Source: Gemmatimonadota bacterium (GTDB taxonomy: Bacteria > Gemmatimonadota > Gemmatimonadetes > Gemmatimonadales > Gemmatimonadaceae). Taken from it: a stretch of DNA of 64,000 nt. The stretch's first letter is position 1; each line of letters opens with the position of its first letter. Positions 10,705-19,707 of this stretch are shown in pieces. The notes beneath the pieces were generated by a model, which did no database searches, had not been told where the DNA came from, and was given only the letters and a program-made list of their open reading frames with translations. The DNA lies in the NCBI GenBank assembly GCA_026387935.1, contig JAPLKU010000019.1:235351-299350 (forward strand), written 5' to 3'. Position numbers and translations under genes: made by a program.

Positions 10705-12513
10705 CTAGAGCCGCGGCTTCGTCTTCCGCGGTGCCTTGCCGCAGTTATTCGGCCAGCCTTCCGGCCACTGGCCCGGCGACTTCTCTCGCGAGATGAACTC
10801 CGGATCTTCCGACGCCTGATACACCATCAGCGCCGCCAGCGTCGCGTTGTGCTTGAGATCATCCATCACGACCTTGTCGTACGTGTCGCGGTTCGTGTGC
10901 CAGGTGTACGTGCTGTAGTTCCAGCCCACCGCACCCATGCCAAACGACGGCGTGCCGAAGCAAGCGAACACGGCACCGTCCGTACCGCCGGGGTTGCCCG
11001 TGGGCACGTCGTTGAAGCTCCACGACACGACGTTGCTGCTCATGCTGTCCGTATAGAACGACGGCAGCTTCGAGTACCAGTTCTTCAAGTGGCGCCCGAT
11101 GTCGCTGAGGCCGGACGACGAAAGCGATTGTACGCGACCCGTACCGTTGTCCTGGTTGAACAGGCCCTGCAGGCCCTTTATGACTTCAGGGTGATCTTCA
11201 GTGAATGCCGTGGAGCCGTTGAGCCCCTGCTCTTCGCTCGCCCAGTGACCCACCATGATCGTGCGCTTCGGATTCGGATACGCCAGCTTGAGGATGCGCA
11301 TCGCTTCCATCGCCATCATCGTGCCCGTGCCGTTGTCCGTGGCGCCCGAGCCACCGTCCCACGAGTCGAAGTGCGCCGAGAGCATCACGTACTCGTTCGG
11401 CTTTTCCGTGCCCTTGATGGTGCCGATGACGTTGAAGGTCGGCTGTTCGCCGAGGAGCGACGCATCGAGGTCGAGCTTCACGCGCGGGTGCTGGTTGTTG
11501 TCCGCGAGCCGGTACACGAGGCCGTAGTCTTCGCAGGTGAGCGTGACCGCCGGTGCAATCGTGTTGTACGTCTCAAAGATTTCAATGACACCCCAGCCGC
11601 CGGCGCCGCCCGGGCCGCCGCCGAATCCACCGCGACCGGCATTAGCTGCCGTGCCCGCTGCGCCAGGTCCGCCGCCGCGCGCGCTCGTGCCGGCCGGTGC
11701 GCCTGCACCGCCACGACCACCGCGACCACCACCGCCTGCGCCGCGTCCACCACCACCGGCAGCGGCGAAGGGATTGTTGAATCCGCTGAGCTTGTTGCGC
11801 GACGAAATCATGCCGGCCACGCCGGCTTTCTCGAGACGCGTGCCGAGCGTGCCCGTGCCAAGCGCGAGCGAATAGCCCGTGCCGCGATAGAGCTTCGTGC
11901 TGTCAGGACGGCCCGTGGTGGCGTCGGTCATGACGGCCCACTCGCGCTGCATGAGCGCGATGCTCGTGTCCATCCGCGCCATTGCTTCAGGCGTGGAGAA
12001 GCGGAGCCAGTCCTCGGAGGGACGGCAGGTCGGGAACGCGGGCGAGAGCAGGACAATCTTGCCCTTCACGGTCGGCAGCCACTTCACGAATTCGGTGCTG
12101 TCCTTGAACTTCGGGAGAATCACGGCTTCAGCGGTGACCGGCACACCCTTGGTGCCGGGGCTCCAGGCGAGCATCGTGCCTTCGAGCGAACGCACGCGCG
12201 GCTGCATCAGGTCGATGTGCGAGACGCCGCGACGCCAGCCGCGCCACGTGCCGTACTGTTCCTTTTTCGCATCAATGCCCCACGACTTGTACATCTTCGT
12301 GACCCAGTCGCCGGCGGCATGATGACCCGGGCTCGCCGTGAGGCGCGGGCCAATGGAATCGAAGAGCACTTGCGACAGCTGCGCGACATGCGAGCTGTCC
12401 ATGCCGAGGCGGAAGATGCGCTGGGCGGTCGCGTCGCCCTGCGCATGCGAGGTGGCCGGGAGGGCCGCGCTGACGGCGAGGGCCGCGGTGAGAATCGTGC
12501 GGGCGAGTTTCAT
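10705..12513 (-). CDS. Secreted M28-family zinc aminopeptidase/carboxypeptidase
   Basis: Exported metallopeptidase of family M28, 602 aa from ATG 12513, where a clean signal peptide begins (KLARTILTAALAVSA, cleavage near SHAQG). An upstream in-frame extension to 12660 is unlikely. A PA-like insert domain precedes the catalytic domain. Zinc ligands visible: His and Asp in SAHFDSW and GATDNGTG, the Glu pair in ASEEQG, an Asp in NQDNGTG, and a late His in YTWHTNRDTYD. A Gly/Arg/Ala-rich stretch of roughly 65 residues (about 245-310) interrupts the protein. It probably trims peptides outside the inner membrane. Divergent from the padR operon. Confidence 0.9.
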   Translation of the reverse strand: MKLARTILTAALAVSAALPATSHAQGDATAQRIFRLGMDSSHVAQLSQVLFDSIGPRLTASPGHHAAGDWVTKMYKSWGIDAKKEQYGTWRGWRRGVSHIDLMQPRVRSLEGTMLAWSPGTKGVPVTAEAVILPKFKDSTEFVKWLPTVKGKIVLLSPAFPTCRPSEDWLRFSTPEAMARMDTSIALMQREWAVMTDATTGRPDSTKLYRGTGYSLALGTGTLGTRLEKAGVAGMISSRNKLSGFNNPFAAAGGGGRGAGGGGRGGRGGAGAPAGTSARGGGPGAAGTAANAGRGGFGGGPGGAGGWGVIEIFETYNTIAPAVTLTCEDYGLVYRLADNNQHPRVKLDLDASLLGEQPTFNVIGTIKGTEKPNEYVMLSAHFDSWDGGSGATDNGTGTMMAMEAMRILKLAYPNPKRTIMVGHWASEEQGLNGSTAFTEDHPEVIKGLQGLFNQDNGTGRVQSLSSSGLSDIGRHLKNWYSKLPSFYTDSMSSNVVSWSFNDVPTGNPGGTDGAVFACFGTPSFGMGAVGWNYSTYTWHTNRDTYDKVVMDDLKHNATLAALMVYQASEDPEFISREKSPGQWPEGWPNNCGKAPRKTKPRL

Positions 12514-12616
12514 GGCGATGTGGTGGGCGTGAGAGCGGCAGGTGGATGAAAACCGGCCACATGAATGCTCCCTGAACTTACGCCGCGCCCCCCCGGCCCG
12601 CCAAGCGAGGCGTGTC

Positions 12617-12632
12617 ATGTTGACCCTCACAT
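12617..12632 (+). promoter_or_regulatory. PadR-type operator (ATGT-N8-ACAT)
   Basis: ATGT at 12617-12620 and ACAT at 12629-12632 with eight bases between match the inverted repeat described for PadR-family operators. The site lies one base upstream of a TTGACA and 67 bases before the padR start, so autoregulation is likely. Confidence 0.5.
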
Positions 12633-12633
12633 C

Positions 12634-12663
12634 TTGACAATCAACAGGAAGCGAAACCATAGT
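12634..12663 (+). promoter_or_regulatory. Sigma70-type promoter for padR-ADOP operon
   Basis: A perfect TTGACA (12634-12639) is followed after 18 bases by CATAGT (12658-12663), 35 bases before the padR GTG start. The adjacent PadR-type operator supports the assignment. Confidence 0.5.
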
Positions 12664-12698
12664 GCCCGATCGCCCGTAGGAACCGCAACGGAGATTCT

Positions 12699-13043
12699 GT
12701 GGACCAGCCGAAACCGACCAACACCGACGTCATTCAGGGCACGCTCGACATGCTCATCCTCAAGGCGCTGAGCCTCGAGCCGATGCATGGCTTCGGCACG
12801 GCGCGCCGAATCGAGGACATCTCGCGCGGCGTGTTCAAGGTGAACCCGGGCTCGCTCATCGTCGCGTTCCAACGGATGGAACGCGACGGCCTGATCGATG
12901 CCGAATGGCGGCAGACCGAGAATTCGCGCCGCGCGAAGTTCTACACCCTCACCCGCGCCGGCCGAAAGCGTCTTGGTGAGGAAACGGCCGATTGGGCCCG
13001 GCGCACCGCCGCCGTCGCCCGCTTGCTCAGGACCGAAGGCTAG
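12699..13043 (+). CDS. PadR-family transcriptional regulator
   Basis: 114-aa winged-helix repressor. It starts at GTG 12699 with GGAG five bases upstream. The pattern QGTLDMLILKALSLEPMHG followed by the wing segment GSLIVAFQRMERDGLI and FYTLTRAGRKRL is typical of the short PadR subgroup found in front of ADOP permease genes. The stop is three bases before the ADOP start, so the two form an operon. Likely autoregulated through the ATGT-N8-ACAT site upstream. The effector ligand is unknown. Confidence 0.92.
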   Translation: MDQPKPTNTDVIQGTLDMLILKALSLEPMHGFGTARRIEDISRGVFKVNPGSLIVAFQRMERDGLIDAEWRQTENSRRAKFYTLTRAGRKRLGEETADWARRTAAVARLLRTEG

Positions 13044-13046
13044 ACA

Positions 13047-15743
13047 GTGCTCGATCCGCTCGTCGCGCTCTGGCGGCAACTCACACGGGGACTCAAGCGT
13101 CTCGTGCGACCGCAGGACGTGGACCGCGACCTCGCCGACGAGGTCAGCCACTTCCTCGACCAGGCCACGCGCGCGAACATCGCCGCCGGCATGAACCCCG
13201 ACGACGCGCGCCGCGCCGCACATCTCGCGCTGGGCAATCGCACCACCATCGAAGAGGGCGTCCGCATGGCGTTCTGGGAAAACACCGTCTCCTCCGTCAT
13301 CACCGACATCAAGTACGCCGTCCGCATGCTCGGCCGCAGTCCGGTGTTCACCATCGTCGTGGTCGCCGTGATCTCACTCGGGACAGGCGCCGTCACGACG
13401 ATCTTCAGCGCCGTCAACGCCTTCGTGCTGCGACCCCTCTCCGGCGTCGCGGATCCCGAGCATCTCGTGGGCATCGACCGCATTGAACCCGGCGAGGCAG
13501 GCGGCACGCAGGCCACGGGACCGTACCATCGTTTCATCAGCGCGCGCACGCGGACACTCAGCGGCGTTGGCGCATACGGAAAGCTCGATCTCACGATCAG
13601 CACCGGCGGTGCCGGTCAGGCGGTGTACGCAAACATTGTCAGCGGCAACTTCTTCTCGATCCTCGGCGTTCGGCCGGCGCTTGGACGATTCTTCCTGCCG
13701 TCGGAAGATTCCGTTCCGTCTGCGCACCCCGTCGTCGTTGTCTCATACGATTTCTGGCGCCGGCACTTGAATGCGGACAGCGCGTTGGTCGGCTCGATCG
13801 TTTCGGTAAACGGCCATCCATACACGCTCATCGGCGTGGCACCGCCGGACTTTCGCGGCACACAAACACCGCTCGTGACGTCCGCGTGGGTGCCGCTCAT
13901 GATGCAGCCACAGCTGCGTCCGCGCGCCGACATGAACAGCGTGTCGGGCTCGTTCCTTTGGCAGTTTGGCCGCTTGAAGGAGGGCATGGATCGCGAGACC
14001 GCGCGCCGAGAACTCGTCGCGCTCACGGCGGAGCGCGCCGCCGAAGGCGTTGAACCGCCATGGATGAAGAAGAACAGTGAGATCCGGTTGATCAGCATGA
14101 CCGGCCTGCCGGACGACGCGCAAAAGGTGATGCTCGCGTTCACCAGCGCGCTGCTGGCCGCGGCCTTTCTCGTCCTGCTCATCGCGAGCGTGAACGTCGG
14201 CGCGATGCTCTCCGCGCGCGCCATGGTCCGTCGACACGAGATGGCCATTCGTATCGCGCTCGGGGCAGCGCGCTCGCGCCTCGTGCGACAGCTGCTCACC
14301 GAAACACTCGTGCTCTTCCTGCTCGGTGCGTTCGGCGGCATCGCGATCGCGCTCGCAGCGACGCGCGCGCTCGAAGGTCTGCCGTTGCCGATGGTCATCC
14401 CGATGGCCCTCGATCTCTCGCTCGATCTGCCGGTCCTCGGATTTGCGCTGCTCACGTCGCTCGTGACCGGCGTGGTGTTTGGATTGGCTCCCGCGCTGCG
14501 CGTCGCGCGCCAGGACATCAACTCGCGCCTGCGGGACGATTCGCGCACGGGAACGGGCCGCCGCTCATTGGTGAGCAACGGGCTGGTGATCGGCCAGATG
14601 GCGCTCTCGCTCGTGCTGCTGGTTTCCGCGGGACTCTTGCTGCGCGCGCTGGATCGCGGCAATCGCGTGGACCCGGGCTTCGATTCCGCCGGCGTGTTGA
14701 CGACGACGCTCAAGCCCGAGGCGTGGGGGTACGACGAAACCCGCGCGCGCACATTCTATCAGGACCTCCGCAACCGCACCGAGGCGATTCCCGGCGTGAC
14801 GCAGGTGTCGTACACGGCGCGGCTGCCGCTGCAGTTGGGTAGCAGCAACGTCATCGTCGAACTCGACGGCGGCCCACCGCTCAACACGGAAGGACCCGGC
14901 GGTGGAACGCGGATCCAGATGGAAATCGTGGACGCCGGCTACTTCGCCACGCTGAAGATCCCGCTCGTGCTTGGACGGGACTTCGCACAAACCGACGGTG
15001 CCGCGGCGCCCAGGGTTGCCATCGTGAACGAAACGTTTGTGAAGAAGCTCTGGCCCGACGGCGTCGCACTCGGCAAAGGCTTCGTTCTGTACAAGGAACG
15101 CGTGACAGTCGTCGGTGTCGTGCGCGACGCGAAGTACGCATCACTGACCGAGTCGACTCCCGCGCTTGCCTACTTCCCCATCGCGCAGCAATGGCGCCCG
15201 GAACATGCGATGCTCGTGCGGAGCGGAACGGTCGGCGCTGAAGGCGCGCTGGTCACGGCCATCCGTGACGCAGTCGCTGCGCTCGACCCGGCGCTTCCCG
15301 TTCCCGCCGTCGTGACGTTGAAGGATGCGACCGGCTATGTCCTGTTTCCTCAGCAGGTCACTGCACTGGTGGCCGGCGCACTCGGCATTCTCGGACTAAT
15401 TCTTGCGACGGTCGGCCTCTACGGCATCATCTCGTACTCTGTGAGCCGGCGCTCACGCGAGATCGGCGTGCGCATGGCGCTCGGCGCGCGCGCCGGGGAT
15501 GTGGAGCGAATGATCGTACGCGAGGGGATGAAGCTCGCGACATATGGCGTGCTGACGGGACTCGTCCTCGCGGCGGGCGCCGCGCAACTCATCGGCGCGT
15601 ACCTCTACGGCGTAAGCCCGCTCGATGCGCCGACATTCATTGGAATGTCGGCGGTGTTCGTGATCGTCGCGCTACTCGCGAGCTGGCTGCCCGCGCGGCG
15701 TGCGGCGGCGGCGAGCCCGCTGGTGGCGTTGCGTGAGGGGTAA
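13047..15743 (+). CDS. ADOP-type ABC transporter permease (MacB/FtsX-like, duplicated)
   Basis: 898-aa inner-membrane permease of the duplicated orphan (ADOP) family. It starts at GTG 13047. Residues about 15-75 are the N-terminal soluble prefix (DEVSHFLDQATRANIAAGM, ARRAAHLALGN) that marks PadR-linked members. Two MacB periplasmic core domains and two FtsX permease domains follow, each with the signature helices (AFLVLLIASVNVGAML near 375-390; GALGILGLILATVGLYGIISY and GVRMALGARAGDV near 775-815). It ends RRAAAASPLVALREG, typical of the family. No ATPase gene is adjacent, as usual for these permeases. The substrate is unknown; efflux or lipoprotein release are the family precedents. Confidence 0.92.
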   Translation: MLDPLVALWRQLTRGLKRLVRPQDVDRDLADEVSHFLDQATRANIAAGMNPDDARRAAHLALGNRTTIEEGVRMAFWENTVSSVITDIKYAVRMLGRSPVFTIVVVAVISLGTGAVTTIFSAVNAFVLRPLSGVADPEHLVGIDRIEPGEAGGTQATGPYHRFISARTRTLSGVGAYGKLDLTISTGGAGQAVYANIVSGNFFSILGVRPALGRFFLPSEDSVPSAHPVVVVSYDFWRRHLNADSALVGSIVSVNGHPYTLIGVAPPDFRGTQTPLVTSAWVPLMMQPQLRPRADMNSVSGSFLWQFGRLKEGMDRETARRELVALTAERAAEGVEPPWMKKNSEIRLISMTGLPDDAQKVMLAFTSALLAAAFLVLLIASVNVGAMLSARAMVRRHEMAIRIALGAARSRLVRQLLTETLVLFLLGAFGGIAIALAATRALEGLPLPMVIPMALDLSLDLPVLGFALLTSLVTGVVFGLAPALRVARQDINSRLRDDSRTGTGRRSLVSNGLVIGQMALSLVLLVSAGLLLRALDRGNRVDPGFDSAGVLTTTLKPEAWGYDETRARTFYQDLRNRTEAIPGVTQVSYTARLPLQLGSSNVIVELDGGPPLNTEGPGGGTRIQMEIVDAGYFATLKIPLVLGRDFAQTDGAAAPRVAIVNETFVKKLWPDGVALGKGFVLYKERVTVVGVVRDAKYASLTESTPALAYFPIAQQWRPEHAMLVRSGTVGAEGALVTAIRDAVAALDPALPVPAVVTLKDATGYVLFPQQVTALVAGALGILGLILATVGLYGIISYSVSRRSREIGVRMALGARAGDVERMIVREGMKLATYGVLTGLVLAAGAAQLIGAYLYGVSPLDAPTFIGMSAVFVIVALLASWLPARRAAAASPLVALREG

Positions 15744-15748
15744 AGCCG

Positions 15749-16558
15749 CTACGCGATCGTGTCCGGCTCCATCACCTTCTCGTTGATCTTCCCGCTCACC
15801 ATGCTGACGTAGTACACCTTCGCGCCTTTCCGCGCGGAGACGACGCGCTTCACGGTGTTGTCCTCGAAGTAGATGCCGGCGTCATTGTCGCAGGCATACC
15901 CGGGCTTCATTTCGCCCGACGCAATCAGCTTCTGATAGAGGGGCCGGCGGCCGGGCTCCGCGTCATAGTGCGGCGAGTGACTGCCCTTGATGAAGCCAAG
16001 CGCCTTCACGATCGAGAGCGCCTTGGGACGCGAGTCGGTGGTGCCCTCTTCAAACCAGCAGAGCGAACCGGCGCTGGCGCCGCCGAGCACGATGCCTTTC
16101 TCCCAGGCCTGGCGAAGCACGAGGTCAATGCCCTGCGCCTTCCAGATCGCCTGCTGATTGAGCGTGTTGCCGCCCGAGCAGACGATGCCGTCCATGGAAA
16201 GGAATACCTCATCCCAGCCGAGTTTCTGCGAGAGGCTTTCGATGAAGACGTTTTGCACATGCGGCTCAACGTCGAGCACGGCGCAGCTCTGGTAGAAATG
16301 GAGCGTGCTCTCCGTGCTGTCTGCCGAGGCGGAGGGCACGTAGCAGATCTTCGGGCGCTTCTTGCCGGTGAGCGCCGCCATGTAGCGAATGAAGGCGGTG
16401 TTGAAGCCGCCGCCGGCGATGAGGATTTTCTTGGTTGCGCGCATGCTCGTTTCGGGGGGTTCGTCCAGTGCGGCGCTGCTCGCGTCGAAAGGAATGTTGG
16501 TAGCGCCGGCGCCGACTGCGCCGAGCGCGGACGTCACAAGGAAATCCCTTCTCTGCAT
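15749..16558 (-). CDS. Peptidase S51 (dipeptidase E/cyanophycinase-like), Tat-exported
   Basis: 269 aa from ATG 16558. Residues 1-18 hold a Tat-like signal (QRRDFLVTSALGAVGAG). The S51 fold starts at KKILIAGGGFNTAF; the nucleophile elbow is GGASAGSLCWFEE with Ser162, preceded by VCSGGNTLNQQ, and PHYDAEPGRR fits the downstream conserved region. Family members are Asp-specific dipeptidases or cyanophycinases. An internal Met near residue 39 could start a leaderless cytoplasmic form, so export is probable rather than certain. Convergent with ADOP gene one (five bases apart), divergent from ADOP gene two. Confidence 0.8.
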   Translation of the reverse strand: MQRRDFLVTSALGAVGAGATNIPFDASSAALDEPPETSMRATKKILIAGGGFNTAFIRYMAALTGKKRPKICYVPSASADSTESTLHFYQSCAVLDVEPHVQNVFIESLSQKLGWDEVFLSMDGIVCSGGNTLNQQAIWKAQGIDLVLRQAWEKGIVLGGASAGSLCWFEEGTTDSRPKALSIVKALGFIKGSHSPHYDAEPGRRPLYQKLIASGEMKPGYACDNDAGIYFEDNTVKRVVSARKGAKVYYVSMVSGKINEKVMEPDTIA

Positions 16559-16650
16559 CACATGTTCTCCCATTCAGTTCCAGCCGCCTGAGGGTTGAGT
16601 ATGGCTGCCGGCGGTCCCGTCGGCAACGCGACGGGGACATATTCGATGGA

Positions 16651-19137
16651 ATGAACGCGCTGAGCGAGCTTATGGCAGATGTCCGGTATGCCCTCCGGAT
16701 GATGCGGAAGTCCTCTTTCGCGAGTGCGACGATCGTCCTCTGCCTCGGCTTCAGCGTCGGCGCGACGGGAACCGTGTTCGCGTGGACACAGAGCATCGTG
16801 TTGCAGCCCGTGCCCGTGGTCGCAAGCCCAGACCGGCTTGTGTCGATCCGCACGGTCACCACGCGCGGCGATGCGAATGTGTCGTATCCGACATTCCGCG
16901 ACATCCGCGATGCGGAAGCGAAGGCGGGCACGCGCACCTTCGACGCGCTCGCCGCGCACGGCATCAGGCGGTTCATGATGCGGATGGATGCCACCACCGA
17001 GGCCAGGCAGGCGGAACCGGTCTGGGGCTCGCTCACGACGGCGAACTACTTCGACGTGCTGGATGTGCGGCCTGTGATTGGGCGCGGATTTCTTGCGTCG
17101 GAAGATTCTGTCTCCGGCCAGGCACCGGTGGTCGTAATCAGCTACGGCCTCTGGCAACGCAAGTTTGGTGCCGATCCGGCCGTGCGCGGTCGCCACATCT
17201 GGATCAACAACCGCGAGATGACGATCATCGGCGTGGCGCCTCCGCGGTTCAACGGCACGATCTCGCGTCTCGCGATGGACATCTGGATTCCGGTGACGAT
17301 GCAGCCCCTGCTCACCGGCAACCCCCACATGAATGAAGAGCGGGACGTGCGGTATCTCGACGTCTTTGGACGGCTCGCGCCCGGGGCATCGCTCGAGACG
17401 GCGAATGCGGCGATTGCCACCGACGGCGCCCGAATCGCGGCGAGCTACCAGACGCAGCGGGATCTCACGATGCGCGCCCGCACCTTCGACGTTGGGCCGG
17501 TGGAACGAATGGCGACGATCTTCACGGTGCTGCTGGGCATCAGCGTGCTCGTGGTCCTCATCGTCTGTTCGAACGTGGCGAACCTGCTCCTGCTTCGCGG
17601 TGCCGCGCGCGAACATGAGATGGCGGTGCGACTGGCGATGGGCGCGCGGCCCGGACGCATCGTGCGCCAACTGATGACGGAAAGTTTTCTCCTCGCGGCC
17701 GGCGGCGTGTTCGTGTCGCTGGGATTCGTGGCCTGGGCACGCAACGCACTCAACTCGCTGACGCCCGCCTCGCCGCTTCCGATTGTCGCCGACACGGACA
17801 TCGACCTCGGTGTGGTGCTCGTGATCGCCGCGGTCGGTGTCGCGACGATCTTTGCGTTCGGCCTCGCGCCGGCGCTCCGGTCGGCGCGCGTGGCCGTGCG
17901 GGCATCGCTCACCGGTGGCGGCACCCGCGGCGGCACCGCGCATGGAGGGCGTGTGCGCGGCGCACTCGTGAGCGCACAGTTTGCGCTCTCGCTCGCCGTG
18001 CTCGCCGTTGCTGGACTCTTCCTGCGGCGGCTCGACGAGCTCCAGCGCGTGGACCGTGGCTTCCGCACCCCGGAGCATGTCGTCCTGGCCACGGTGGACT
18101 ACGAACTTTCAGGGATCAACAACGATTCCACCGAACGCGAGTACACCGAGCGCATTGTGCAACGTGTCGCCGCGCTGCCTGGCGTCACCAATGCGGCCGC
18201 GGCAACGTTCGTTCCGCTCGGCTTCCTCGGATACTCATCGGCGAATGTGACGGTCGATGGCTACGTCGCGCGCCCCGGCGAGCCGATGACGTTTTTGTTC
18301 AATCGGGTGAGCAGCGGGTACTTCGAAACGATCGGCATCGCCATGCGGCGCGGCCGACCAATCGACGCCACAGACACGCGTAGCTCCCAGTCGGTGGCCG
18401 TGGTTAATGAAGCCTTCGCCTCACGATTCTGGGCCGGCGAAGACCCGGTCGGGCGCCGGATCCAGCTCGATGGCCGCGAGTTCACCATCGTGGGAGTCGT
18501 TGCCGACGGGAAGTACGAATTCCTCGCGCCGCTCGACCAGCCGTCGCCGCCATTCGTGTATGTGCCACACGCACAGTGGGGCGGATACTCGGTGGTGATT
18601 CACGCGCGGTCGAACGGCGATCCGCTGGCACTCGTGCCGGCGATTCAGCGCGCGGTGGCGAATGTGGACGTGCGCCTCTCGGCGACGAATCCTTCCACGC
18701 TCGAGGCGTACAGCGCGGTACCCTACCTGCCCATTCGATTGGCGAGCCGAGTGCTCACCGTGCTCGGGTTTGCGGCGCTGGTGCTCGCGACACTCGGGCT
18801 GTATGCGGTGATCGGGTATGCCGTGTCACAGCAGGGGCGCGAGATCGGTATTCGCATGGCGCTGGGGGCGTCGGGCCGGAAGCTCGTGCTTCACTTCCTG
18901 GCCTATGCGGCGCGGTATGCCGGCGTCGGCGCTGTCGTCGGAACGGTGCTGACCGTGATCATCACCCGGGGTCTCGCGTCGAACTTGCCGGGGAGTGTCC
19001 CGACCGGAAATGCGGCGCGCGTGGTGCCCTTCCTGATCGCGACGCTCGCGCTCGCCGTCATTGCCGGCATCGCGGCGCTGATCCCGGCGAGCCGGGCGGC
19101 GCGGGTACCGCCCACGGTGGCGCTTCGGGAGGAGTAG
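16651..19137 (+). CDS. ADOP-type ABC transporter permease
   Basis: 828-aa inner-membrane permease, paralogue of the preceding one, with two MacB core/FtsX repeats but without the N-terminal soluble prefix; it begins directly at LMADVRYALRMMRKSSFASA. Signature segments: VVISYGLWQRKFGADPAV in the first periplasmic core, VLIVCSNVANLLLLRGA and HEMAVRLAMGARPGRI in the first FtsX unit, LVLATLGLYAVIGYAV and REIGIRMALGASGRKLV in the second, and RAARVPPTVALREE at the end. No PadR gene is adjacent. Substrate unknown. The ribosome binding site is weak (GATGGA directly before the ATG). Confidence 0.9.
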   Translation: MNALSELMADVRYALRMMRKSSFASATIVLCLGFSVGATGTVFAWTQSIVLQPVPVVASPDRLVSIRTVTTRGDANVSYPTFRDIRDAEAKAGTRTFDALAAHGIRRFMMRMDATTEARQAEPVWGSLTTANYFDVLDVRPVIGRGFLASEDSVSGQAPVVVISYGLWQRKFGADPAVRGRHIWINNREMTIIGVAPPRFNGTISRLAMDIWIPVTMQPLLTGNPHMNEERDVRYLDVFGRLAPGASLETANAAIATDGARIAASYQTQRDLTMRARTFDVGPVERMATIFTVLLGISVLVVLIVCSNVANLLLLRGAAREHEMAVRLAMGARPGRIVRQLMTESFLLAAGGVFVSLGFVAWARNALNSLTPASPLPIVADTDIDLGVVLVIAAVGVATIFAFGLAPALRSARVAVRASLTGGGTRGGTAHGGRVRGALVSAQFALSLAVLAVAGLFLRRLDELQRVDRGFRTPEHVVLATVDYELSGINNDSTEREYTERIVQRVAALPGVTNAAAATFVPLGFLGYSSANVTVDGYVARPGEPMTFLFNRVSSGYFETIGIAMRRGRPIDATDTRSSQSVAVVNEAFASRFWAGEDPVGRRIQLDGREFTIVGVVADGKYEFLAPLDQPSPPFVYVPHAQWGGYSVVIHARSNGDPLALVPAIQRAVANVDVRLSATNPSTLEAYSAVPYLPIRLASRVLTVLGFAALVLATLGLYAVIGYAVSQQGREIGIRMALGASGRKLVLHFLAYAARYAGVGAVVGTVLTVIITRGLASNLPGSVPTGNAARVVPFLIATLALAVIAGIAALIPASRAARVPPTVALREE

Positions 19138-19191
19138 GTCCGTTCGGGACGGAAGGGGCTCGGCGCCAGCGGCCCACCTGGCCCCCGTGAC

Positions 19192-19210
19192 ACCCCCAGG
19201 CTGAGGGGGT
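19192..19210 (+). promoter_or_regulatory. G-tract palindrome over the ribosome binding site (possible CsoR-like operator)
   Basis: ACCCCC (19192-19197), seven bases, GGGGGT (19205-19210). The right arm includes the GAGGGGG that serves as ribosome binding site for the next gene. G-tract inverted repeats of this type are operators of CsoR copper repressors, but there is no csoR here, and the hairpin could equally act on translation. Confidence 0.4.
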
Positions 19211-19215
19211 ATATT

Positions 19216-19641
19216 ATGATTGCGATGCTGATCCGCCGCTCACCCCTGATGCGGTCCTTCGGGGCCGTCCTCGCCCTCTGGCTCACCGTCTTCCAGACGG
19301 AGCCGGCGGCGTTTCACGCGTGTGCGATGCACTCGGGTCATGGTGCGGCGGAGTCGGCTGCTCCGGCGGCGCACGGCAGTCACGCGCAGCACACCGCAGC
19401 CGCGACGACCGGAACGGCAGCGCCCGAACACACCCCCGCCGCGCCGCACGGTTCCGGCGCGTCGTGCACCTGCCCCGGTGGATGCTCGACGGCCTCAACC
19501 GTCGCGATTCCTGAAGCGGGCGCAGAGTTCGTCATTGAAGTTGCCGTTCCCGCAGGCCGCCCTTCGAGCGCGATCGTCAGCGTTCAGCCGGCCGTTGCGG
19601 ATTTCGTTCTTCCATTTGCCAACGGCCCTCCGACCGTCTGA
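19216..19641 (+). CDS. Small secreted His/Cys-rich protein, possible metal binder
   Basis: 141 aa. A signal peptide (about residues 1-31; SFGAVLALWLTVFQ) is followed by a low-complexity segment rich in His and Ala with two Cys clusters: CAMHSGHG, HGSHAQHT, and CTCPGGC near 84-90. The rest is unstructured with a hydrophobic tail. Such proteins (comparable to DUF2946-like peptides) are often encoded beside TonB copper receptors, and this one is first in an operon with a TonB receptor. Copper or other metal binding is therefore inferred, not shown. GAGGGGG seven bases before the ATG is a strong ribosome binding site and lies within the palindrome upstream. Confidence 0.7.
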   Translation: MIAMLIRRSPLMRSFGAVLALWLTVFQTEPAAFHACAMHSGHGAAESAAPAAHGSHAQHTAAATTGTAAPEHTPAAPHGSGASCTCPGGCSTASTVAIPEAGAEFVIEVAVPAGRPSSAIVSVQPAVADFVLPFANGPPTV

Positions 19642-19707
19642 GCACGCCTGATTCATCGCCGCGCGATTTCGCGCGTGGCGGCGTCCTCACAATTCGGAGA
19701 CCACATC

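Noticed and set aside
10849..12549. Long plus-strand frame opposite the M28 peptidase gene
   Set aside because: Antisense shadow: Arg/His/Ala-rich, no domain, while the minus strand has signal peptide and zinc motifs.
16558..18078. 506-codon minus-strand frame opposite the second ADOP permease
   Set aside because: Charged, His/Arg-rich antisense translation; the plus strand is clearly the permease.
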